In this document: in pieces, positions 9,118 to 16,589 of the stretch
Layout: each line of letters opens with the position of its first letter
Numbering within the stretch: position 1 is the stretch's first letter
NCBI GenBank assembly: GCA_902798105.1
Contig: CADBVG010000026.1
Span: 1 to 35,106, forward strand
Origin: an uncultured Eubacteriales bacterium
GTDB taxonomy: Bacteria; Bacillota; Clostridia; Christensenellales; Aristaeellaceae
Length of the DNA: 35,106 bases
Direction: 5' to 3'
Translations under genes and position numbers: made by a program
The notes under the pieces: model-generated
What the model saw: the letters and a program-made list of their open reading frames with translations, nothing else
What the model was told of the DNA's origin: nothing
Databases searched by the model: none

Positions 9118-9204
9118 GTGTTGCGAGTTTGGGTCAGGTGCGTTAAGAAGATCGACTTTTTTCAGAGATTACCCCTTGAAGAGGTTGACTTTGGGCACAA
9201 ATAA
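9118..9204 (+). CDS. Possible small ORF (28 aa) in the P1 transcript
   Basis: A GTG at 9118 preceded by AGGAGAGGGG opens a 28-codon frame that ends at TAA 9202-9204 and reads through the -35 box of promoter P2. The product would be basic then acidic (RVWVRCVKKIDFFQ...EEVDFGHK). The ribosome-binding site is good but nothing else supports it; it could be a leader peptide or chance. Confidence 0.3.
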   Translation: MLRVWVRCVKKIDFFQRLPLEEVDFGHK

Positions 9205-9213
9205 TGATATAAT
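9185..9213 (+). promoter_or_regulatory. Sigma-A promoter P2 for the first SH3 protein gene
   Basis: TTGACT at 9185-9190 and TATAAT at 9208-9213, 17-bp spacer. A leader of about 140 nt follows to the ATG at 9361. It contains CCGC/GCGG pairing around the octamer ACCGCGGA (9285-9292). P1 and P2 are tandem, which suggests strong or layered expression. Confidence 0.78.
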
Positions 9214-9360
9214 TTCGACGAAATGTTGACATGTCCCGCAAGCTGTGGGATGGAAGCGTCGTTCATCATCGGCCGGGTCCGCATACCGCGGAGCGGCGGA
9301 AACGGCACGGTGTGTGCGAATATTAATCCGGTATACTGCATATCTAAGGAGGGAAATCCA

Positions 9361-10017
9361 ATGAGCAAAATGAAGAAGCTGGTCGCGGCGCTGCTGGTTC
9401 TGACCATGGTGCTGGCGCTGGCGGGTTCCGCCATGGCGTCCTGCAAGATCAAGCTGTATGATTGCGTGAAGTTCACCAAGAACACTGTGGCTTACAACTG
9501 CAAGGGCGGCAAGGCCACCAGCACCATCGTGCGCAAGGGCTCCTACGCCGTCGTCAAGAAGGTTTCCGGCAACTGGGTTGAGCTGTGGCTGAATCCCAAT
9601 GAGGATATCTCCGCTTGGTTCAAGACCGACAACCTGAAGGTTGCCCCCAACGGCAAGAAGGTCGGCACCGGCGCCTATACCAGCTACATCTACTACTATG
9701 TGATCTATTCTCAGGGTGGCGTGGGCCTGTCCTCCCAGCTGTTCGTGTACGATGACGAGGATCCCACCGACGAGTTCGATTACAACGACGTTCGCATCAG
9801 CGACGACTGCTACAAGCATGTCAAGGCTACCGCGAAGGTTTGGCTGCACAAGGAAGCCAGCCTGAAGAAGAACTACGGCGTTGCGCTGCACAAGGGCGAC
9901 AAGCTGACCTATCGTCGCAAGTGGGGCGTTGACACCCGCGAGATCATTTTCTACGGTGTCAAGTACAAGGGCAAGTGCCTGTGGGTCTCTTCCGCTTATT
10001 CCAAGCTGGTGAAGTAA
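9361..10017 (+). CDS. Secreted SH3-like (SH3b) protein, paralogue 1
   Basis: A 218-aa protein with a Sec signal (KKLVAALLVLTMVLALAGSA, cleaved after AMA). AAGGAGGG just upstream sets the start; a longer open frame upstream is leader. The mature part seems to hold two SH3-like beta modules: about 30-95 (VRKGSYAVVKKVSGNWVELW...AWF) and about 155-215 (VWLHKEASLKKNYGVALHKGDKL...LWVSSAYSKL). The middle is Tyr/Asp-rich. Codon use is strongly biased to a few codons, as in highly expressed genes. The signal peptide is almost identical to that of 10462-11046, so the two are paralogues. SH3b domains usually bind peptidoglycan or peptides; no catalytic domain is present. The function is unknown, likely abundant wall-associated. 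Confidence 0.72.
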   Translation: MSKMKKLVAALLVLTMVLALAGSAMASCKIKLYDCVKFTKNTVAYNCKGGKATSTIVRKGSYAVVKKVSGNWVELWLNPNEDISAWFKTDNLKVAPNGKKVGTGAYTSYIYYYVIYSQGGVGLSSQLFVYDDEDPTDEFDYNDVRISDDCYKHVKATAKVWLHKEASLKKNYGVALHKGDKLTYRRKWGVDTREIIFYGVKYKGKCLWVSSAYSKLVK

Positions 10018-10168
10018 TCCAGCCTGTGGACGGGCGCGGCGGGGCGCTGTCCCGCCGCGATGCCCGCCCGGGAATGTATATGCCTGTGAAAGGGCATCAG
10101 AGCGAATTCCCGGGTCGGCGCGCGCGTTTGGTTCCGCGGACCGATGGGCGCTGTCGGCACGACAGAGA
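10018..10168 (+). ncRNA. Structured 3' region of the first SH3 gene
   Basis: Dense nested pairing: GCGGCGGG/CCCGCCGC (about 10036-10058), then CCCGGGAA/TTCCCGGG enclosing ATGCC/GGCAT (about 10068-10115), then the 14-mer GGTTCCGCGGACCG (10130-10143) and CTGTCG/CGACAG (about 10151-10165). The 14-mer recurs exactly at 11205-11218 after the paralogue. It could be a stabilising 3' UTR or a processed small RNA; no separate promoter is evident. Confidence 0.45.
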
Positions 10169-10228
10169 AGCCAGGGAATACCTATGATGACGCAAATGCG
10201 CGTTGCGAGGTATTCCCTGGCTGTTTGC
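10169..10228 (+). terminator. Long hairpin terminator after the first SH3 gene
   Basis: Perfect 15-bp arms 10169-10183 and 10208-10222 with an inner CGCAA/TTGCG stem in the loop, followed by a weak T-rich stretch (GTTTGC). It probably ends the transcript about 200 nt past the stop codon. Confidence 0.6.
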
Positions 10229-10275
10229 TCCGGGTTTATCACATGTAATGAACAAAAGAAAAAAAACGGCAGATG

Positions 10276-10304
10276 TTGACAATGAAAATAAAATGTGATA
10301 AAAT
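10276..10304 (+). promoter_or_regulatory. Sigma-A promoter of the second SH3 gene
   Basis: Consensus TTGACA at 10276-10281 and TAAAAT at 10299-10304, 17-bp spacer. The leader of about 150 nt starts with CAGGT/ACCTG enclosing the palindrome ATAATTTAAATTAT (10317-10345). It continues with a hairpin with 11-bp arms 10367-10377/10405-10415, whose 27-nt loop carries ACCGCGGA (10387-10394). Confidence 0.8.
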
Positions 10305-10461
10305 ATAGACAAGTTGCAGGTGATAATTTAAATTATATATACCTGAGACGCTTCCTTGCCGTTCCAACACCGTTTCGTTTCGGCAGACCGCGGAATCGCT
10401 GGGGCGAAACGGTGTGAACGAATATACATCTCATTGAATCATTCTTAGGAGGGTAATCTCA

Positions 10462-11046
10462 ATGAAGAAGTTTGTTTCCATGCTGCTGGTGCTGACGATG
10501 GTTCTGGCTCTGGCCGGTACCGCGATGGCTGCCACCAATTATGCCGCTGGCGATATGATCATCCTCAAGCGGGATGCCAACGCCTATGACGCCGCCAAGT
10601 CCAGCAAGAAGACCAAGAGCGTTGCCGCTGAAGGCTCCACTGCCCTGGTCGTCAAGCAGTGCGGTGATTATGTGCAGGTCGTCGTCAACTGGGGCGGCAC
10701 CACCACCTACTTCAAGAAGTGCGACGTGACCATGTACTATGGCACCAAGGGCATCTCCGTGATCTGGAACAAGGGCGGCAAGGGCATGTCCACTTGCATC
10801 AAGAGCTCCATCATCGATTTCATGCCCCAGATGACCAAGGTTAAGGTCACTGGCCATACCAACCTGCGCAAGAACCCCGGCATGAAGTTCAAGAGCCAGG
10901 GTGTTGTGAAGAAGGGCGACGTCCTGAAGTACAAGGGCCAGATCGGTTGGGACAACCGTGGCTTCGCCTGGTACAAGATCCGCAAGGACGGCAAGAATCT
11001 GTGGATCTCTGAGAACTTCGCTACTCTGCCTTACTGCGCTAAGTAA
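10462..11046 (+). CDS. Secreted SH3-like (SH3b) protein, paralogue 2
   Basis: A 194-aa protein starting after AGGAGGG. Signal peptide KKFVSMLLVLTMVLALAGTA, cleaved after AMA. The mature part again looks like two SH3-like modules. The first (about 30-90) has VAAEGSTALVVKQCGDYVQVV...TYFKK. The second (about 133-190) matches the SH3 pattern well: TNLRKNPGMKFKSQGVVKKG, then LKYKGQIGWDNRGFAWYKI and NLWISENFATL. Five Cys residues are present in the mature chain. Codon use is as biased as in its neighbour. It shares signal, domain plan, leader architecture and 3' hairpins with 9361-10017, so the pair arose by duplication with its flanks. Likely wall-associated and abundant; specific role unknown. 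Confidence 0.75.
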   Translation: MKKFVSMLLVLTMVLALAGTAMAATNYAAGDMIILKRDANAYDAAKSSKKTKSVAAEGSTALVVKQCGDYVQVVVNWGGTTTYFKKCDVTMYYGTKGISVIWNKGGKGMSTCIKSSIIDFMPQMTKVKVTGHTNLRKNPGMKFKSQGVVKKGDVLKYKGQIGWDNRGFAWYKIRKDGKNLWISENFATLPYCAK

Positions 11047-11248
11047 TTCAACGAATATTCGTTTTGTTGAATTAGGCATGGCATAGGGTTTCCCTCTGTT
11101 GTGCCGGAGCTGAATCCGCAAAGCTCCAGTCCGCGAGCGCTTCAAACGCCTACCGCGGATGGGTGTTTGGAGAAGCTCGCGGATGTATATCGGCGCATCA
11201 TTACGGTTCCGCGGACCGCAGATAATCGCGCATTTATACATGGAGCAG
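11047..11248 (+). ncRNA. Structured 3' region of the second SH3 gene
   Basis: Contains AATTCAAC/GTTGAATT at the stop codon, GGAGCT/AGCTCC (11106-11127), and a long hairpin TCCGCGAGC/GCTCGCGGA (11130-11183) extended by CAAAC/GTTTG, whose apical loop is TACCGCGGATGG. It ends with the 14-mer GGTTCCGCGGACCG (11205-11218), identical to 10130-10143. Same theme as the region after paralogue 1. Confidence 0.45.
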
Positions 11249-11288
11249 ATGACAATGCCCCGGATGCTAGCATCCGGGGCATTGTCAT
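11249..11288. terminator. 40-bp perfect palindrome, terminator of the second SH3 gene
   Basis: 20-bp arms meeting without a loop at GCTAGC (11249-11268/11269-11288). The RNA would fold as a long GC-core hairpin with AT-rich ends. It likely terminates the plus-strand transcript. Confidence 0.65.
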
Positions 11289-11372
11289 ATATGTCTATTC
11301 TCATTTGGGAAGAAGGATCTTCTATTTTAATAGAAATATTATAAGGTTTCTGCCGGATATCCGGGGGAAGGG

Positions 11373-11412
11373 CCTGACAAAACCCCGGGCAATTGCCCGG
11401 GGTTTTGTCAGG
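11373..11412. terminator. 40-bp perfect palindrome, bidirectional terminator
   Basis: Arms 11373-11392/11393-11412 with the core CAAAACCCCGGGC and its complement, so each strand shows a GC stem followed by GGGGTTTTG. It sits just past the end of the minus-strand response-regulator gene and closes the convergent region. Confidence 0.75.
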
Positions 11413-11428
11413 GAAAACGCGGTGAAGC

Positions 11429-12124
11429 TCAGTTATTGCCGGCGGTCATCTTGTAGCCGACGCCGCGCACGGTCTCGATCATGTACTGATCATCGCCCAG
11501 CTTCTGGCGGATATGCCGGATATGCACGTCCACGGTGCGGGTTTCGCCGTAGAACTCATAGCCCCAGATGTGATCCAGCAGGAAATCGCGGGTCAGCACC
11601 TTGCCGGGGGTGGATGCCAGCTGCTTGAGCAACTCGAATTCCTTCAGCGTCAGCTGCAGCTTCTCCCCGTTGCGGAAGGCTTCATAGTTTTCGGGATCGA
11701 TGGTCAGGCTGCCGATCTTGATCAGGCCGGAACCGCTTCCCGCGGGGGTGGCCCGGCGCAGCAACGCCTTTACGCGGGCGATCAGCTCGCGCACGGAGAA
11801 GGGCTTGGTGATGTAATCGTCGGCGCCCAACTCAAGGCCCAGGATCTTGTCGACCTCGGAATCCTTCGCGGTGAGCATGATGATCGGTATGGAAGCCGTG
11901 GTGGGCCCGGCTTTCAGCTGGCGACATACCTCGGTGCCATCCATGTCCGGCAACATCAGGTCAAGAAGAATCAGGGCGGGGGATTTGCTGACGGCCTGTT
12001 CCAATCCCGCGGTTCCGCTGGTTGCCGTAACCGTGTCATATCCGGATGCCTCCAGGTTAAAAGAAAGCAATTCCAATATGTTCTGCTCATCATCTATACA
12101 GAGCACAAGCGGTTTGTTGGACAC
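11429..12124 (-). CDS. OmpR/PhoB-family response regulator (orphan)
   Basis: A 231-aa two-component regulator. The receiver domain (about 1-120) has Asp11/Asp12, phosphoacceptor Asp55 in LLDLMLPDMDG, TAKD and ITKPFS. The winged-helix domain (about 135-228) has LTLKEFELLKQLASTPGKVL, WGYEF, RTVDVHIRHIRQKL and TVRGVGYK. The start is GTG at 12124 with AGGAGG eight bases upstream. It resembles PhoP/PhoB and WalR-type regulators. No histidine kinase lies beside it; the divergent neighbour is a SpoIIE-type phosphatase instead. Which signal it serves cannot be told from the window. Confidence 0.9.
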   Translation of the reverse strand: MSNKPLVLCIDDEQNILELLSFNLEASGYDTVTATSGTAGLEQAVSKSPALILLDLMLPDMDGTEVCRQLKAGPTTASIPIIMLTAKDSEVDKILGLELGADDYITKPFSVRELIARVKALLRRATPAGSGSGLIKIGSLTIDPENYEAFRNGEKLQLTLKEFELLKQLASTPGKVLTRDFLLDHIWGYEFYGETRTVDVHIRHIRQKLGDDQYMIETVRGVGYKMTAGNN

Positions 12125-12175
12125 GTTGCAGACCTCCTTTTATTGTATTTTTCGACATCCCATAGCTTCCCTTCT

Positions 12176-12204
12176 ATAATACATGATTGTGCGAAAAAAA
12201 GCAA
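12176..12204 (-). promoter_or_regulatory. Promoter of the response regulator
   Basis: On the minus strand TTGCTT (12204-12199) and TATTAT (12181-12176), 17-bp spacer. The -35 box is only a partial match. Confidence 0.5.
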
Positions 12205-12277
12205 TAACAATAGCGCCCAAAAAGTGAAATTTTGTTGTCTTATAGGGATGTTGCGGGGGTTTTTCACCCGAATGTAC

Positions 12278-12305
12278 TTGACGCGCCGTAGATTATCCTT
12301 ATAAT
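12278..12305 (+). promoter_or_regulatory. Promoter of the partner-switching operon
   Basis: TTGACG at 12278-12283 and TATAAT at 12300-12305, 16-bp spacer. It would drive the phosphatase, the RsbW-like gene and the STAS gene. The start site (about 12312) is close to the ATG at 12341. Confidence 0.7.
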
Positions 12306-12340
12306 ATAAAGTAGAACAAACTGGACACCGGCGAACGGCG

Positions 12341-14797
12341 ATGCGGAAAGCGGATGGGGTAGCGCAAATGATCTCGATGATCCTGAAGATGACGGGCATG
12401 ACAACCCTGTATACGCTGTTGACGGTGCTGCTGTGGATGCGCACGGTCGGCAAACCGATGACAGCGGCGCGAAAGATCATAATCGGCATCATCTACGGCA
12501 TCTGCGCGGTGTTATCCACCCATTTTGGCGTGGATTTCAACCACATGATGGTGAACGTGCGTGACATCGGCCCGCTGGCCGCGGGTCTGTTCTTCGATCC
12601 GGTTTCGGGCATCATCGCCGGTGTGATCGGCGGCGTCGAACGCTACATTGCCGGCACCTACTGGGGGGTCGGCACCTATACCTGCATCGCGTGCAGCGTG
12701 TCCACGTGCCTCGCGGGCATCGTGGCGGCGGTGACCCATATCTTTATTTTCAAGCGCAACAGGCCCTCCGCCCTCTACGCCTTCTTCATGGGCGCGGTGA
12801 TGGAGGTCTTCCACATGTACGTCGTGCTGATTACCCATCGCGACGACATGGAAATGGCCTTCTACGTGGTCAGAACCTGTTCGGTGCCGATGATTACCTT
12901 CACCGCACTGGGCATGGCCGCCAGCGCCATCGCGATCCAGATCCTCTGCAATGAGTGGAAGAACCCCTTCCGGCGCATGAACAGTGAGGATACGCCCGTC
13001 TCCCGCAAGTTCCAGATATGGCTGTTCGCCGTGACGATACTCGTGCTGCTGGTCAACTCGGTCTTCACCTTCCATTTGCAGACCCAGTCGGCCATACAGG
13101 CCGCCCATGATACCATGACCGCCGTGTCGGGGGACATTGCCCAGACCTACGCGGGCATCGAGAGAGCCCAGGAGGGCATCCGTAATCTTTCCGAGTCGCT
13201 GGTGCAGACCTCCACCCAGGCCATCGCCGAGGAGATTGACGACGCGGGCGGCGCGGAAAAAATAGACGAGGCCGCGTTGGATTCCCTGCGGGAGCTCTAC
13301 TACCTGGAGAGCATCGGCGTGATATCGCTGGAGGGTAAATTGCTGCACAGTTCGGGTCAATCCCCGCTTTACACGGGAATGCTCAGCGACCTGATAGGCG
13401 GCAGAGAGACGTACCAATCGGCCAGGCTGTCCTCCCACCGCGTGGTGGCCGGAGCGCGCTGCATTGATGGATTTGTGCAATGCGTCATCGACACGAAAAT
13501 CATCTCAGAGATGCTGAACCAGTCAGGGCTGGATGATACCCTGTCCCTGTTCCATGTGGGCAGCACGGGCAGCTTTGACATCATCTCCACCGCGGGTTAC
13601 AGCATCGCCGGCGCCCATCGCACTCAGATTCTTCCGGAATGGAATATCGTGAAGGAGAAGCTGAAGGCGGGGGAAACCTTCTTCAGGCAGAACATGTTCG
13701 GGACCGATTGCACCTGCCGGGTACAGAAGCTGGAGGACGACAGCATGCTGCTGACGATGCTGCCGGTCAAGGAGGTATATGGCAATCGCGACATGCAGGC
13801 CTACGAGTCCGCCATGGCGGATGTGATACTGTTCGCCGTGATTTACCTGTTGATCTCGATGCTTGTGCAGAAGATCGTGGTGAATAACATCCAGCTGGTG
13901 AATCAATCCCTGGACAAGATCACCGAGGGCGACCTGGATGAGGTCGTGAACGTGCGCAACGCTTTGGAGTTCGCGGCCTTGTCCGATGGCATCAACCAGA
14001 CTGTCACCGCGCTGAAGGGCTACATCGCGGCAGCGAAAAAGCGCATCGAACAGGAGTTGGAATTCGCCCGCAGCATCCAGGATGCCGCCCTGCCCAAGAA
14101 CTTCAAGTATCCCCGGACGGATTTCGAGCTATACGCGATGATGGATCCCGCCAAGGAAGTGGGCGGCGACTTCTACGATTTCTTCTTTGTCGACAACGAC
14201 CACATGGGTTTGGTCATCGCCGATGTATCGGGCAAGGGCATTCCCGCAGCGCTGTTCATGATGCGGGCCAAGACGGCCCTGCGCAACCTGGCGGAGTCGG
14301 GGCGGGCGCCCTCGGAGATACTTTTCCGGGCCAACAATACCCTGTGTGACGGAAACGACGCCGAGATGTTCGTCACAGCGTGGATTGGCATCATCGATCT
14401 GGGAACCGGCCATATGCGCTGTGCCAATGCTGGGCATGAATACCCCGTATTGATGCGCGCCGGCGGCGAATACGAGTTGTTCAAGGACAAGCACGGGGTC
14501 GCCCTGGGCGCAATGGAGAACATGCGCTTCACTGAGTACGAGCTCACACTCAATCCCGGCGACCGGCTGTTCGTGTATACGGACGGCATACCTGAGGCCA
14601 TCGATGTCGATGAGCAGCAGTATGGTACGGACCGCCTGACGGCCAAGCTGAACACACTGCGGGACGCTACCATGGAACAGACCCTGCCTGCCGTGCGCGA
14701 GGATGTGGCCATGTTTGCCGGCAAAGCGGAGCAGTTTGACGACATCACCATGCTGGGCTTCGCCTACTATGGTGAGGAGGGGAGGCAAGCACCGTGA
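12341..14797 (+). CDS. Membrane PP2C (SpoIIE-type) phosphatase with LytS-like 5TM sensor domain
   Basis: An 818-aa transmembrane Ser/Thr phosphatase expected to dephosphorylate the STAS protein encoded downstream. Residues about 15-205 form a LytS-type 5TM receptor (VRDIGPLAAGLFFDPVSGIIAG...YTCIACSVSTCLAG). A TM helix (about 228-250), an extracytoplasmic sensor of about 240 residues, another TM (about 488-508), a HAMP-like linker and a coiled coil (RIEQELEFARSIQDAALP) follow. The PP2C domain (about 575-810) has VGGDFYD (Gly608-Gly609-Asp610), DVSGKG, NAGH, VYTDGIPEA and FDDIT, so the metal-binding Asp residues are present. The start at 12341 has a poor ribosome-binding site; ATG 12368 is an alternative. 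The gene overlaps the next one by 4 bp. Confidence 0.88.
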   Translation: MRKADGVAQMISMILKMTGMTTLYTLLTVLLWMRTVGKPMTAARKIIIGIIYGICAVLSTHFGVDFNHMMVNVRDIGPLAAGLFFDPVSGIIAGVIGGVERYIAGTYWGVGTYTCIACSVSTCLAGIVAAVTHIFIFKRNRPSALYAFFMGAVMEVFHMYVVLITHRDDMEMAFYVVRTCSVPMITFTALGMAASAIAIQILCNEWKNPFRRMNSEDTPVSRKFQIWLFAVTILVLLVNSVFTFHLQTQSAIQAAHDTMTAVSGDIAQTYAGIERAQEGIRNLSESLVQTSTQAIAEEIDDAGGAEKIDEAALDSLRELYYLESIGVISLEGKLLHSSGQSPLYTGMLSDLIGGRETYQSARLSSHRVVAGARCIDGFVQCVIDTKIISEMLNQSGLDDTLSLFHVGSTGSFDIISTAGYSIAGAHRTQILPEWNIVKEKLKAGETFFRQNMFGTDCTCRVQKLEDDSMLLTMLPVKEVYGNRDMQAYESAMADVILFAVIYLLISMLVQKIVVNNIQLVNQSLDKITEGDLDEVVNVRNALEFAALSDGINQTVTALKGYIAAAKKRIEQELEFARSIQDAALPKNFKYPRTDFELYAMMDPAKEVGGDFYDFFFVDNDHMGLVIADVSGKGIPAALFMMRAKTALRNLAESGRAPSEILFRANNTLCDGNDAEMFVTAWIGIIDLGTGHMRCANAGHEYPVLMRAGGEYELFKDKHGVALGAMENMRFTEYELTLNPGDRLFVYTDGIPEAIDVDEQQYGTDRLTAKLNTLRDATMEQTLPAVREDVAMFAGKAEQFDDITMLGFAYYGEEGRQAP

Positions 14798-15201
14798 AGG
14801 AGTGGACCTTTGAGGCCAACATCGACCGCATTTCCTGGCTGACCGATCAGGTCAACGAGGAGCTGGAGAAGCTGGATTGCCCAATGAAGGCGCAGATGCA
14901 GATCGATGTGGCCATCGATGAACTGTTAGCCAATATCGCCAGCTATGCCTACGACCTGGACGCGGGGGAGACGACAGTGCGATTCGACTTTGATGCCGAC
15001 ACCCGCACGGTGTCCCTGACCTTCATCGACAGTGGCGTACCCTACGATCCCCTGGCCAAGCCTGACCCGGATGTCACCCTCAGCGTCGAGCAGCGCGAGG
15101 TGGGGGGACTGGGCATATTCCTGGTCAAGAAGACCATGGACGACATGACCTATGTTCGCCGGGACGGTCGCAACGAGCTGACCATCCGAAAGCGGATTTA
15201 G
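14794..15201 (+). CDS. RsbW/SpoIIAB-like anti-sigma factor kinase
   Basis: A 135-aa GHKL-fold serine kinase. The N box (DELLANIASYAY, Asn at about 50), G1 box (FIDSGVPYDPL) and G2 box (GGLGIFLVKKTMD) are clear. In known systems such proteins bind a sigma factor or other partner and phosphorylate the STAS antagonist. Starts at GTG overlapping the phosphatase stop (GTGA), with GGAGGGGAGG upstream, so translation is coupled. No sigma factor gene is in the window, so its partner is unknown; some homologues with this gene order control other outputs. Confidence 0.88.
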   Translation: MKEWTFEANIDRISWLTDQVNEELEKLDCPMKAQMQIDVAIDELLANIASYAYDLDAGETTVRFDFDADTRTVSLTFIDSGVPYDPLAKPDPDVTLSVEQREVGGLGIFLVKKTMDDMTYVRRDGRNELTIRKRI

Positions 15202-15265
15202 ATACATACCTGAAGCATCAACCAATTCAACCGGCTATAAGCCATATGACAGGAGGTAATATCAA

Positions 15266-15562
15266 ATGACCATCGAAAAGAAGCAGAACGGTAGCTCCCT
15301 GACCATCGCCGTGCAGGGCCGTCTCGACACCACCACCGCCCCCGACCTGGAGAAGGAGATCAAGAGCGGCCTCGACGGCGTTACTGAACTGATCATGGAC
15401 TTCGAGAAGCTGGACTATATCTCTTCCGCAGGCCTGCGCGTGCTGCTGTCCGCCCAGAAGGTGATGAGCAAGCAGGGCAGCATGAAGGTCATTCATGTCA
15501 GTGACCTTGTGATGGAGGTCTTTGAGGTGACCGGCTTCACCGATATCCTGACCATCGAATAA
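15266..15562 (+). CDS. STAS-domain anti-sigma factor antagonist
   Basis: A 98-aa single STAS domain, the switch protein of a partner-switching module. The strand-helix pattern and the motif YISSAGLRVLLSAQK are typical; by alignment with SpoIIAA/RsbV the phosphorylated residue would be Ser54. Unphosphorylated it would bind the RsbW-like kinase and free the target; the phosphatase encoded first in the operon would reactivate it. AGGAGG eight bases upstream fixes the start. A hairpin plus T run (15608-15639) ends the operon. Confidence 0.92.
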   Translation: MTIEKKQNGSSLTIAVQGRLDTTTAPDLEKEIKSGLDGVTELIMDFEKLDYISSAGLRVLLSAQKVMSKQGSMKVIHVSDLVMEVFEVTGFTDILTIE

Positions 15563-15607
15563 GACGCGATATGTCGTCAATCCCGCCTGGCAGGGTGGGG
15601 GAGGATT

Positions 15608-15640
15608 GCCGCAGGCGGAGTATCCCCGGCGGCTTTTTTC
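15608..15640 (+). terminator. Terminator of the partner-switching operon
   Basis: GCCGC/GCGGC stem (15608-15612/15629-15633) followed by six T residues. Confidence 0.65.
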
Positions 15641-15671
15641 TGTAGATACAAGCAGATAAAGGGGATTTTCA

Positions 15672-16571
15672 ATGAGCGATGTTGTGCAATTCTTTCAGAC
15701 ACATCCCATATTATGGGAGTGGCTGAAGCTGGCGCTGATCGCCGTGGGCACCACTATTGTGCTGGGAATTGTGCTACGCCTGGAGAAAAGGGCCGCACAT
15801 AAGCTGCTTCACAAAAGAGGGGACATCAACCTGCTGTTCGTGGAGAAGGTACTGCGGTTTGTTTTGATTGTCATTGGGGTGCATTTTGTGCTGTTCAGCT
15901 CCAGTGTAACAGAGCCCTTCGGAAGAACGCTGTTCCAGGGCACTACGGTACTCGTGGCCATTGCGGGTTTTGCGGCCCAGCCGGTGATCGCTGACTTGAT
16001 CTGTGGGCTGATGATGACCTCCACCCGCCCCTTCGACCTGGGCGACCGCATCGAGCTGGAGGACGGCACCGCAGGCATCGTCAAGGATATTACCATGCGC
16101 CATGTGGTGCTCCAGGGCGTGGACACCATAGAGATTATCGTGCCTAACAGCAAGCTCAATGGCATGCTGCTGAAAAACATGAGCCGCTCTTCCAAGGCCG
16201 GTATGCGCTCGATCTACTTCAGGTTCGGCGTGGCGTACCACACCGACATGGACAAGGCCAAGCAGGTCGTGCGGGAAGCGGTGATGGCATGCCCCTATTC
16301 CGTACCCGGCAAGAATGGCCCCGATGGCCTCGATTACGCGCCGGTATATTTCATGGAGTATGATGACAGCAGCCTGGTGTTGACCACCACCGTCTACTAT
16401 ACGCCCTCCCATCCCACCGAGGTGGTCAAGAGCGACATCAACACCCGCGTCAAGTGCGCCCTCGAGGACGCCGGAATCGAGATTCCCTACAACTACGTCA
16501 ATGTTATATTCAACGACAAGAAGGGCAAGCGGGTTGAGGTACATACAAATAACAACGGGCAAGCGCAGTAA
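15672..16571 (+). CDS. mscS: MscS-family small-conductance mechanosensitive channel
   Basis: A 299-aa inner-membrane channel that opens under membrane tension to release solutes. Hydrophobic helices lie at about 16-37 and 58-80. The pore helix TM3 lies at about 88-115 (VLVAIAGFAAQPVIADLICGLMM). The MscS beta domain has RPFDLGDRIELEDGTAGIVKDITMRHV and IIVPNSKLNG. AAAGGGG lies before the ATG. Single gene; the following palindrome contains its stop codon and acts as a terminator. Any link to the neighbouring partner-switching module is only positional. Confidence 0.9.
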   Translation: MSDVVQFFQTHPILWEWLKLALIAVGTTIVLGIVLRLEKRAAHKLLHKRGDINLLFVEKVLRFVLIVIGVHFVLFSSSVTEPFGRTLFQGTTVLVAIAGFAAQPVIADLICGLMMTSTRPFDLGDRIELEDGTAGIVKDITMRHVVLQGVDTIEIIVPNSKLNGMLLKNMSRSSKAGMRSIYFRFGVAYHTDMDKAKQVVREAVMACPYSVPGKNGPDGLDYAPVYFMEYDDSSLVLTTTVYYTPSHPTEVVKSDINTRVKCALEDAGIEIPYNYVNVIFNDKKGKRVEVHTNNNGQAQ

Positions 16572-16586
16572 CGCGCTTGCCCGTTG
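16553..16586. terminator. Bidirectional terminator spanning the mscS stop codon
   Basis: Perfect 14-bp arms 16553-16566/16573-16586 with a 6-nt loop that holds part of the TAA stop of mscS. T-rich on both sides. It also closes the minus-strand SH3 gene four bases away. Confidence 0.8.
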
Positions 16587-16589
16587 CCT

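Noticed and set aside
10130-10143. GGTTCCGCGGACC looks like a tRNA T-arm
   Set aside because: No acceptor, D or anticodon arms can be built around it at either copy.
11101-11628. Plus-strand 175-codon frame over the palindromes and the response-regulator end
   Set aside because: It runs through two perfect terminator palindromes and the antisense of a real gene; no ribosome-binding site or domain.
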